Assembly (NCBI GenBank): GCA_965223755.1
Contig: CBDCXF010000002.1
Span: 310,001 to 374,000, forward strand
Direction: 5' to 3'
DNA from: CBDCXF01 sp965223755
GTDB lineage: Bacteria > Acidobacteriota > Thermoanaerobaculia > Multivoradales > JAHEKO01
Length of the DNA stretch: 64,000 bases
Positions 57,432-64,000 of this stretch are shown piece by piece (within the stretch, counting starts at the first letter, position 1; each line of letters opens with the position of its first letter). Under the pieces are notes generated by a model that saw only the letters and a program-made list of their open reading frames with translations, made no database searches and was not told where the DNA came from. The position numbers and the translations under genes are program-made.

Positions 57432-58374
57432 TGTGCATTCTCAGCACGTTGTTCAGGTGAGTGATCCTACTGATTGGCGGCAATCCATCAAGACTCATGT
57501 GCTGACGGTGGAAATTGTAGAAGTGGAGGTATAGCTTGAGTCGCACGCTACGCTGTCGGGAGTCTTGGTGGACCCATCGGTAGGCCCATTCCCGCATCAG
57601 GGTCTGGATAAAGCGCTCGGCCTTGCCATTGGTGCGGGGTCGGTATGGGCGTGTTCTGATGATGCCCAGGCCGAGATCTTTGCAGGTAGCGACAAAGCGC
57701 TTGGCAATGTAGCAAGGGCCGTTGTCGGTCATCACCGCCCGGACCTGGATCCCTTTGCTGGCAAACCAGGCCACAGCACGACGTAAGAACGCGATGGCTG
57801 AGCCCTGCCGTTCATCCGGTAACACTTCGACATAGGCCAGGCGTGAGCGGTCATCCACACAGACGTGAACAAACTCCCATCCGGCCCCAGGAGTGCAGTC
57901 GCGCCGGTTGCCAGTGACCCGGTGGCCGACCTTGCGGATTGCCGCCAGCTTCTTGATATCCAGATGGATCAGCTCGCCCGGAAACTGCTTCTCATAGCGG
58001 CGCACCGGCTCAGGAGCCTCAAGCGAAGCCAACCGGCCCAGCCCTGCACGCTTAAGGATCCTCCCTACCGTCGAGCGCGGTAAGCCCAGACGAGCGGCGA
58101 TCTCACTGCCGGTCAAGCGCTGACAACGCAGCTCAATGAGCTTGTGCACGATCGCCTCTGGGGTCCTGGTCGGTATCCGGTGAGGCCGAGACGAGCGGTC
58201 CTTGAGCCCAGGCGTACCCTCGGCTCGAAAGCGGGCCAACCAGCGATAGGCTGATCGCTCGCTGAGGCCCTGGGCCTCAGCGGCCTCTCGCACCGTCCAT
58301 CCCTCCTCAAGGACTCGACGCACTAGCAGGGCTCGACTTCGTGGGCAGCTTCGTGCATTCTCATGAATGTCCAT
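57427..58374 (-). CDS. IS481-family transposase (copy 2)
   Basis: 315 aa, identical to 12042-12989: two N-terminal HTH motifs and the DDE core (LIHLDIKKL, MTDNGP, NGKAERFI). Again the TAG stop comes from the target duplication ACTAGC just outside the element. Confidence 0.95.
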   Translation of the reverse strand: MDIHENARSCPRSRALLVRRVLEEGWTVREAAEAQGLSERSAYRWLARFRAEGTPGLKDRSSRPHRIPTRTPEAIVHKLIELRCQRLTGSEIAARLGLPRSTVGRILKRAGLGRLASLEAPEPVRRYEKQFPGELIHLDIKKLAAIRKVGHRVTGNRRDCTPGAGWEFVHVCVDDRSRLAYVEVLPDERQGSAIAFLRRAVAWFASKGIQVRAVMTDNGPCYIAKRFVATCKDLGLGIIRTRPYRPRTNGKAERFIQTLMREWAYRWVHQDSRQRSVRLKLYLHFYNFHRQHMSLDGLPPISRITHLNNVLRMHS

Positions 58375-58477
58375 CCGGGTTCTCCTTTGGGTGCTGATCG
58401 GTTACTTCCCAATCAGCTTCTCCGAAGAAACTCGGATGGACAACTCCTTTTACTGAACAACGTGGTGAGACAACACA
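57432..58477 (-). mobile_element. IS481-family insertion sequence, copy 2 (1,046 bp)
   Basis: Same length and ends as copy 1, inverted relative to it. Target duplication ACTAGC at 57426-57431 and 58478-58483, which is the reverse complement of the GCTAGT used by copy 1. Both insertions therefore chose the same CTAG-centred hexamer. Confidence 0.92.
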
Positions 58478-58499
58478 ACTAGCCACTGACTACTAACAA

Positions 58500-59324
58500 C
58501 TACCTCTGACATCCCGGACAGTAAAAGGTCGATCGGCCGCCTGTGACCACGCGACGGATCGCGCGGCCGCAGCGGCGGCAGGTCTCGCCCTCGCGACCAT
58601 ACACCGCGTGTTCGATCTGAAAATAACCGCTGCCCCCTTCTCCATCGCGAAAATCGCTGAGAGTGGAGCCGCCAGCGTCGATCGCCCTCCGCAGAGTCGC
58701 GGCAACGGACTCGGCGACCCGGTCCCAGGTCGACGCCGATACGCGGCCGACCGAGCGCGCTGGATGCACGGCGGCCAAGTGCAGAGCCTCGGAGGCGTAA
58801 ATGTTGCCGACCCCGACGACGACCGCCTGGTCCATCAAAAACTGCTTGATCCCGACCCTTCGGCCCCGGGCTCGTATCGCCAGCGTCGCGCCTGAGAAGT
58901 CCTCCGCCAGCGGCTCGACTCCCAACCGCCGCAATTCGGGGGCTTGGTCCAGATTCGCCGTTTCGAGCACCAGAGCCAACCCGAAACGGCGTGGATCGCG
59001 AAAGGTCACCACCGAACTGTCGTCGAGAGTGAATTTGATGTGCTGATGGGGCTGAACGGCCGGCTCGTCCGGCGTCCAGATCATCTGGCCGGTCATCCCC
59101 ATGTGCATCATCAAGGTGCGCTGGTTGTCGAGATCCAGCAGTAAGTATTTGGCTCTGCGACCGACATCTTGGATTTTGGCGCCCTGCAAGCGAGGCCCAA
59201 AAGTGTGCCGGTTGATGGGGCGGCGCAGGCGCGTTTCCAGGACTTCGACCCCTGCGATCTCCCGGCCCACGCAGTGGGGAGTCAGGGAGCGGCGCAGAAC
59301 TTCGATTTCGGGGAGCTCGGGCAC
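58500..59324 (-). CDS. mutM: formamidopyrimidine-DNA glycosylase
   Basis: 274 aa beginning PELPEIEVLRRSL, where the N-terminal proline is the catalytic nucleophile. Further family features: RAKYLLLDLD, MHMGMTGQMIW, RDPRRFGLALVL, the helix-two-turn-helix with VVGVGNIYASEALHLAAVHP, and the C-terminal zinc finger C-x2-C-x16-C-x2-C (CRRCGRAIRRVVTGGRSTFY, then CPGC). Excises 8-oxoguanine and formamidopyrimidines from DNA. Starts 32 bases downstream of the holA gene and is probably co-transcribed with it. Confidence 0.95.
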   Translation of the reverse strand: MPELPEIEVLRRSLTPHCVGREIAGVEVLETRLRRPINRHTFGPRLQGAKIQDVGRRAKYLLLDLDNQRTLMMHMGMTGQMIWTPDEPAVQPHQHIKFTLDDSSVVTFRDPRRFGLALVLETANLDQAPELRRLGVEPLAEDFSGATLAIRARGRRVGIKQFLMDQAVVVGVGNIYASEALHLAAVHPARSVGRVSASTWDRVAESVAATLRRAIDAGGSTLSDFRDGEGGSGYFQIEHAVYGREGETCRRCGRAIRRVVTGGRSTFYCPGCQR

Positions 59325-59356
59325 CGTGACACGCAGTCAGTTTTAGCCGCGCCGGG

Positions 59357-60808
59357 CTAGTGCCGAGCTACGGCCTGGCCGCCGCCTTGCCCTCGAATAA
59401 GGGCACAGAATTCGGCAACGAGGACATCCAAGGCGAGTTCGGGAACCCGGCTGTCGCCTTTGAGGCGGCGTTCGGTTTCGAGCACCTTGCCAGCCAAAGT
59501 GTCCGCCGCGCCCGGAGCCAGACGCGAAGCTGCAAGGTAGGCACGGTGCAATCGGAACGGATGCAAGGACCGGAGCCCTTCGATGCCATCTTCTGAGGCG
59601 ATCACCGGCGCCAGCTTCTGCTTGAAGCGCGGGTAGAAGTCGAGTCCGCGCTCGACGCCGGTTTGCTGCAACCGCCGATCGATCCAAGCCATGTGGCGGC
59701 AGTACTGCGCCAACTGCGAAAAAAAGCCCAGCCGCGCGGCGACCGGATCCTCGGAAGCGTCCACGAGGCGGGCCAGACCGCTCAAGGCTCTGTCTGTTTG
59801 CCCTTCGCCAACCGCGTCGAGGACACGAAATACATCCTGATCGCCGCGGTCGACCACCGCCGACTGCACGTCGGCGCGCGAGATCGCTCCCTCGGCGAGG
59901 CTGGCCAGCTTGCGATATTCGGCGACGAAGCGCGCGGTAGTCTCGGAATCGACGCTGCCGCTACGGTCACGGGGTTTGCGCTTGAGAGTCCGGCGAGCCA
60001 GCTCAGATGCCGCCGCCGGGTCGATTCCAACCCCGGTCTCGCGCTCAAGTTCTCTCAGGAGCGGTTCCAGGCCTTGCCAATCGCCACCGCGCCCGGCAGT
60101 GATTTCCCCTACGGCCAAGACTGCCTCGGCCTTCTTGAGTCGCGCCGCCAACGGATGATCTGGGTTGACCGCCGACTCGACCAGAATCAAGTGGTGTCCC
60201 TCGGGCAGACCCGCGTCGACGATGGCGATCAGGCGATCGAGGACGGCTTCGGCGTGACTGGGTACTTCCTGGGCCCGAGCCGCTTCGAGTAAGTCTTGCA
60301 ACTGACGCCGGCGCTCTTCGACGCGCGCCGCACCGATGCGTCCGGAGGCTCCCTTGAACGCTTTGTCGGGAAGACCGCCGATAGCCTCCGCCGCCGAGCC
60401 GGCAAAGGGATCGATGCCGTGCATGCGCAGAGCGTTGTACAAACGGGTCGCCCCCCAGCGCTGTCGCGAACTGAGTTCGGCTTGCGAATCCGTGATGGGG
60501 TCGTCGAGAGCGGCGTCAATGAGGGCAGCGGCGGCGGATTTGTCGGCCAATAGCGCCGACTCGAATGCGACAACCACCTTCGGTTCGTTGAATAACGAAT
60601 AGGTTTCGAGGTCGTCGAGCACCGCTGTCAGAGATTCGCGATGGCGCGCCAGGGTGTGCAGGCCACTACCGCCGGCCAGTTGTTCCGCCAGCGCCACCGC
60701 TTTCGGTTCTGCCAGGGACGGATCGCCGACGACTAGATGGATAGGAGATGCGGCAAGAGGGGCCGGAGGACTCAGCTTCCGTTCTCCGGATCTTCGCGCA
60801 CCGTCCAT
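59357..60808 (-). CDS. holA: DNA polymerase III delta subunit-like protein
   Basis: About 483 aa from ATG 60808, overlapping the 3' end of the LapA-LapB gene; the frame is open further upstream. The start of the fold is IHLVVGDPSLAEPKAVALAE with an N-terminal ATPase-like domain lacking a P-loop. EGHHLILVESAVNPDHPLAA, VDSETTARFVAEYRKLASLA, DVFRVLDAVGEGQTDRALSG and the C-terminal collar (FFSQLAQYCRHMAWIDRRLQ, FYPRFKQKLAPVIASEDG) follow the layout of HolA. It is longer than the usual 330-350 aa because of an insertion at about 115-200. Clamp-loader subunit in replication. Confidence is limited because the identification rests on domain order. Confidence 0.7.
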   Translation of the reverse strand: MDGARRSGERKLSPPAPLAASPIHLVVGDPSLAEPKAVALAEQLAGGSGLHTLARHRESLTAVLDDLETYSLFNEPKVVVAFESALLADKSAAAALIDAALDDPITDSQAELSSRQRWGATRLYNALRMHGIDPFAGSAAEAIGGLPDKAFKGASGRIGAARVEERRRQLQDLLEAARAQEVPSHAEAVLDRLIAIVDAGLPEGHHLILVESAVNPDHPLAARLKKAEAVLAVGEITAGRGGDWQGLEPLLRELERETGVGIDPAAASELARRTLKRKPRDRSGSVDSETTARFVAEYRKLASLAEGAISRADVQSAVVDRGDQDVFRVLDAVGEGQTDRALSGLARLVDASEDPVAARLGFFSQLAQYCRHMAWIDRRLQQTGVERGLDFYPRFKQKLAPVIASEDGIEGLRSLHPFRLHRAYLAASRLAPGAADTLAGKVLETERRLKGDSRVPELALDVLVAEFCALIRGQGGGQAVARH

Positions 60809-62157
60809 ACTGGACGCAGGATGGCGGCGACGAGTTCTTCCGAGACCTGTTCTTCTTCGAAGTCCAGTTCGAGGGCGTTCCACGCCCCGCACTCGCCGCA
60901 ACGCCCCGACCAGTCGGGGTGAGGCGCATGGCATTCGGTACAGCGATAGTCAGCTTCGGTCAGACCGGCGTGCTTGACGCAATGGCGGTAGTGCTCCGCC
61001 GCTTTCGCTCCGTCACCTCGGCGTTCGGCGATGCGGGCGATCAACAGGTGGTAGGTCGGCGAGTTTGCAAATGGCTCAGCGATCGCCTTGAGGACCTTGC
61101 CCGCCTCCTCGTGCATCTCCAGACGGTAATAAAGGCGGCCGAGAAAGAACTTGGCCACAAGGCCATCTTCGCGCGCACTCAGCTCGTGCAACCGATGGAT
61201 GGCGTTCGCGGGATCTCCGATCTCGATGTAGTGATCCTCGATACGCTGCAAAAAAGTCGGGCTTGCGGTCTGTTCGTAGCCGCGCTGCCATTCGTCAACG
61301 GCAGCTTCGTTCCGCCCCTCGATCGCCAGGACTTCACCGAGCATGATCGAAGCCGGTGCGAAACTGGGCTCTTCGTCCAGCAGTTTGTGGAAGATGCGCT
61401 TCGCTTCGTCGTTGGAGCCGTCGTGCAGGGCCGCGACCCCCCGCTCGTAGTCAAGCCCGCGCCGGAGGTCCCGTTCTCCAGCCAGATCTCCGGCTCCCGC
61501 CAGCGCTTCAATCCGTTCCTGCAGTTCGAAAGCGCGCTTCCAGTCTTCCGCGGCCATCGCTTCGCCGCGCTGCGCGCGCAAGACCCTCAGTCCGGACCCC
61601 GAGATCTCACGCAGTACCCGGCCGCGCACCTCGACGGCGACATCGGGTTCGCCCGCGGCGGCGTAGTCTTCCGCCAATTCGTAGAGGAGGGCGACGCTTT
61701 GGGGATAAAGAACTGACGCTTTGCGGTGCACCTCCAAAGCTTGGTCCAGTTTGCCCGCACCTCGCAGAGCCGCGCCCGAGCCCAACAGCGCCCCGAAGTC
61801 TTCCGGTCGCTCTTGGAGCACCGACGCGAATTCGCCCTCGGCGCGGCTCCACTGGCCATCGGCGAGCGAATCTACAGCCCGGCGGTAGAGAGAGCGAGTG
61901 GCTTCGTCTTGGCGCTTCTTGCGGCGTTGTTTGCGTGCGTCGAGGTCGCGGCGCACGGTGTCAAAAAGCAACACCGCAACGGTCGGCAAGAAGCCGAGGA
62001 AGAAGACCGCCAACAACGCGCCGTAAAGCGGCACCGATCGGCTTGAGGACAGCGCGAACGGCTGCGTCAGCAGGTCGGCATTGTGCTTGTGCAGGTAGGA
62101 CCCAAGCACCACCGCCAGCAAGGCCACCAGGATGAGGAAGAAGGTGCGAAACTTCAT
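60772..62157 (-). CDS. lapB: LapA-LapB fusion: membrane TPR protein with rubredoxin-like finger
   Basis: 461 aa. Residues 1-80 look like LapA (DUF1049): two membrane helices (FFLILVALLAVVLGSYLHKH, VPLYGALLAVFFLGFLPTVA) joined by a short loop and followed by a basic stretch. The middle is a TPR array (RRAVDSLADGQWSRAEGEFA, FHKLLDEEPSFAPASIMLGE, HYIEIGDPANAIHRLHELSA). The C-terminus is the LapB rubredoxin-like knuckle pair YRCTECHAPHPDWSGRCGEC. In E. coli LapA and LapB are separate neighbours that tune LpxC stability and so LPS synthesis; here they appear as one chain. The DksA-like gene ends 1 base upstream. Confidence 0.82.
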   Translation of the reverse strand: MKFRTFFLILVALLAVVLGSYLHKHNADLLTQPFALSSSRSVPLYGALLAVFFLGFLPTVAVLLFDTVRRDLDARKQRRKKRQDEATRSLYRRAVDSLADGQWSRAEGEFASVLQERPEDFGALLGSGAALRGAGKLDQALEVHRKASVLYPQSVALLYELAEDYAAAGEPDVAVEVRGRVLREISGSGLRVLRAQRGEAMAAEDWKRAFELQERIEALAGAGDLAGERDLRRGLDYERGVAALHDGSNDEAKRIFHKLLDEEPSFAPASIMLGEVLAIEGRNEAAVDEWQRGYEQTASPTFLQRIEDHYIEIGDPANAIHRLHELSAREDGLVAKFFLGRLYYRLEMHEEAGKVLKAIAEPFANSPTYHLLIARIAERRGDGAKAAEHYRHCVKHAGLTEADYRCTECHAPHPDWSGRCGECGAWNALELDFEEEQVSEELVAAILRPVWTVREDPENGS

Positions 62158-62517
62158 CTAGCCGCGCTCGTTTTCCTCTCGTTCCTGGCAATCCACGCAC
62201 AGTCGCGCCCAAGGCACAGCTTCGATCCGTGCCTGCGGGATCTTGGCGGCGCACGACTCACATTCGCCGTACGCACCGCTGTCGAGTCTGGCTATGGCGT
62301 CTTCAATTTCGGCCAGGTGATCGTAATCGGCGCTCGAGAGAGCCAAAGTCAGGTCCTTCTGATAGGCCGCCGTCGCCTGATCCACGGGATCTTCGACTGT
62401 GTCGGTTCCAGACCGCGATTCCTCGATCTCTTCGTGGTAGATCTTCAACAGTTCATTGCGTTGCGCCAACAAGCGTGTGCGCATTTTGTCGAGTTCTCTA
62501 GACCTCACTTGCTTCAA
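62158..62517 (-). CDS. DksA/TraR-family zinc-finger protein
   Basis: A 119-aa protein. An N-terminal coiled coil (LDKMRTRLLAQRNELLKIYH) carries acidic residues at the tip region (SGTDTVEDPVDQATAAYQKD). The C-terminal C4 zinc finger is formed by CESC and CVDC in GECESCAAKIPQARIEA...LCVDCQE. Such proteins bind the RNA polymerase secondary channel and modulate rRNA and stress promoters, often with ppGpp. The DxxDxA-like tip is present as DPVDQA. It directly precedes the LapA-LapB gene. Confidence 0.88.
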   Translation of the reverse strand: MKQVRSRELDKMRTRLLAQRNELLKIYHEEIEESRSGTDTVEDPVDQATAAYQKDLTLALSSADYDHLAEIEDAIARLDSGAYGECESCAAKIPQARIEAVPWARLCVDCQEREENERG

Positions 62518-62548
62518 CTCCCTACGACATTGGCTACGTTGGAGCCGC

Positions 62549-63016
62549 CTAGCGGTTCCGTTGGCGGTGATACTTTATGCCGCGAAGCTGCGCAATTCCA
62601 CGGTAGATCTGCTCGTACAGCACCAACTTGGCCAAACGGTGCGCGAGGGTGACCGGACCAAAGGAAATCACCTCGTTGGCTTGCGTCAGGACACCTTCGC
62701 CGAGCCCCAGATCGGAGCCGAGTACAAAGGTGGGGCCGTGCGGCGTTTCCATCCAACGCGACAGCCGCCGTGCCCACTGCTCTGAAGTGAGACCTTTGCC
62801 GCCCTGGTCCAAGGCGATGAACGGGTTGACATCGTGGTGCTGCAGAATCGCCGTTTCCTCCCGTTGCAACCTGGTCGCTTCGTCGCCACCGCGCACGCGA
62901 ACCTCTACCTCACTGACCGGATAATGGCGCTGGATGCGCTTGCGATAGTCCTCGAAAAGAGGCTCCCATGCGGCCTCCCGATGCCGGCCGGCCCATAGAA
63001 TTTTGATCTCACGCAT
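62549..63016 (-). CDS. rlmH: 23S rRNA (pseudouridine1915-N3)-methyltransferase
   Basis: A 155-aa SPOUT methyltransferase. The C-terminal knot is visible in FVLGSDLGLGEGVLTQANEV, ISFGPVTLAHRLAKLVLYEQ and IYRGIAQLRGIKYHRQ. FIALDQGGKGLTSEQWARRL also matches RlmH (LDERGK..SSE.FA). The protein methylates pseudouridine 1915 in helix 69 of 23S rRNA. It is 31 bases upstream of the DksA-like gene in the same direction. Confidence 0.93.
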   Translation of the reverse strand: MREIKILWAGRHREAAWEPLFEDYRKRIQRHYPVSEVEVRVRGGDEATRLQREETAILQHHDVNPFIALDQGGKGLTSEQWARRLSRWMETPHGPTFVLGSDLGLGEGVLTQANEVISFGPVTLAHRLAKLVLYEQIYRGIAQLRGIKYHRQRNR

Positions 63017-63082
63017 GTCCGATTCCTACTAGTTCGGCAGCGCCGAATCGACGCCCTCCCCATGGTAACCTTCGGCGCTCCA

Positions 63083-64000
63083 ATGACGGCCCCCGAACCC
63101 AGCGAACAGTCCCGGCGCGCGCGGCGCAGACGAATGACCAAAGTTCTCGCTTTGGGTGGCGCCGCGGTGGGTATTCCGGCGCTCGTCAACCTGCTCATCG
63201 CCCGTTCCACTCAGCGCATGAAACAGGCAAGTTGGGGCGATCCGAGTCGGTATTCGTGGCGATTTGGGGAAATCTCTTTTCAAAAACTGGGCGAAGGCGA
63301 ACCGATCGTCCTCCTGCACTCCTTGGGCCCCGGTCATGACGGCAGTGAGTGGCGCACAGCCGCCGAACTTTTGGCTCAGTCGTACCGCGTCTACGTACCG
63401 GATCTACTCGGTTGGGGCCGCTCGCAGCGACCCTCGTTGGTTTACGACGACTCGCTTTACATCCGCTTTCTGTCCGATTTTATTGACGATGTCGTCGGTC
63501 AACCGGCGATCTTGTTTGCCGCCGGAGTCACCGCGCCCTACGCGGCCCGCGTGGCGCTCGATGAACCCAACAAGGTCGACATGCTCGGCTTGGTTCATCC
63601 TCCCGCGGTCGAAGGCGTTGCGCCCGAACCCGATCTCAAGGATGCGCTCCTGCGCAAGCTCCTGCGCACGCCGATCCTCGGCACTTCCGCCCTCAACCTC
63701 TACACCAGCCGTCGCGCCATTGAAAACCACCTTCGCGAAGTGGTGTCGGCGAGGCCCGAACTGGTGGCGGCCAGTGACACCGAGCGCTTCTACACCTCGG
63801 CCCACCAAGAAGGTGCCCACGCCGCCCTCGCCTCCTATCTGTCGGGTTTTCTCAACCATCAGATCGGCGAAGACGTGGCCCGCCTCCAGCAACCCCTGTG
63901 GCTGTCGTGGGGCCGCGGCGCCCAAGACGAGAGTGTGCGCCTGCAACTCGAGAGCTGGCTCAAAGCGCAGCCGGCAGCCGAAATCGATGTCTACGACGGT
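63083..64000 (+). CDS. alpha/beta-hydrolase-fold protein (3' end outside window)
   Basis: 306 codons to the window edge, from ATG 63083 (an in-frame ATG at 63062 is also possible). A basic N-terminus and one hydrophobic segment (VLALGGAAVGIPALVNLLIA) suggest a membrane anchor. The hydrolase fold follows: EPIVLLHSLGPGHDGSEWRT, YRVYVPDLLGWGRSQRPSLV. The nucleophile elbow, normally GxSxG, reads FAAGVTAPYAARVAL with no serine or cysteine at the expected place, so it may be a non-catalytic member. It is divergent from rlmH. The frame is still open at 64000. Confidence 0.75.
   Translation, partial: MTAPEPSEQSRRARRRRMTKVLALGGAAVGIPALVNLLIARSTQRMKQASWGDPSRYSWRFGEISFQKLGEGEPIVLLHSLGPGHDGSEWRTAAELLAQSYRVYVPDLLGWGRSQRPSLVYDDSLYIRFLSDFIDDVVGQPAILFAAGVTAPYAARVALDEPNKVDMLGLVHPPAVEGVAPEPDLKDALLRKLLRTPILGTSALNLYTSRRAIENHLREVVSARPELVAASDTERFYTSAHQEGAHAALASYLSGFLNHQIGEDVARLQQPLWLSWGRGAQDESVRLQLESWLKAQPAAEIDVYDG

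Noticed and set aside
59340..59353. 14-mer TTTTAGCCGCGCCG between mutM and holA, also present at the mobile element end (33549, 42219)
   Set aside because: It could hint at an integration site, but it is a single short GC-rich match without a second flank; coincidence cannot be excluded.

Overview
The window is GC-rich bacterial chromosome from a Gram-negative organism: there are lipoboxes, Sec signal peptides, a LapA/LapB-type envelope protein and a DksA-type zinc finger. The gene content (urate-degradation cluster, large secreted YD-repeat/Rhs protein, many REP-like intergenic palindromes with a RAYT transposase) suggests an Acidobacteriota-like lineage, but no rRNA or marker gene in the window settles this. 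No rRNA, tRNA or CRISPR array was seen.

1-5.5 kb (minus strand): a compact, translationally coupled operon of a zinc-ribbon microprotein, a GYF_2-like protein, a YbjN/CesT-like protein, an unknown protein, a complete NitT/TauT-type ABC importer and a secreted pentapeptide-repeat protein. 5.7-12 kb: aminotransferase, nitrilase-family amidase, serine hydrolase, CAP-domain lipoprotein and an amidohydrolase, separated by dispersed palindromic repeats.

10.4-26 kb: purine catabolism. A TRZ/ATZ-type deaminase, an AzgA-type purine permease, allantoinase, an allantoicase-OHCU decarboxylase fusion, HIU hydrolase, a three-subunit xanthine dehydrogenase with a DUF6986 aldolase-like protein, and a membrane urate oxidase PuuD lacking its cytochrome domain. 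Together they would take up purines and oxidise them via xanthine, urate, HIU, OHCU and allantoin to ureidoglycolate and urea. An IS481 copy, a RAYT flanked by REPs, and two type II toxin-antitoxin (TA) pairs interrupt it.

30.2-53.4 kb: an Rhs polymorphic-toxin locus read leftward from one intact, Sec-secreted 1,738-aa Rhs protein. Downstream lie displaced C-terminal tips, each overlapping a candidate immunity gene, plus an orphan immunity paralogue and broken Rhs pieces. Between the tips sit two copies of a small mobile element (XRE repressor, primase-ATPase, tyrosine recombinase, TA pair). Each copy lies in an apparently identical 6.8-kb direct repeat whose two ends fall at or next to the conserved 40-bp Rhs core. 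This is the most interesting structure in the window.

53.6-64 kb: Ada, a secreted amidohydrolase, a uridine-kinase-like protein, a HAD hydrolase, a second inverted IS481 copy, MutM, DNA polymerase III delta, a LapA-LapB fusion, a DksA/TraR zinc finger, RlmH and a truncated alpha/beta-hydrolase-fold protein.
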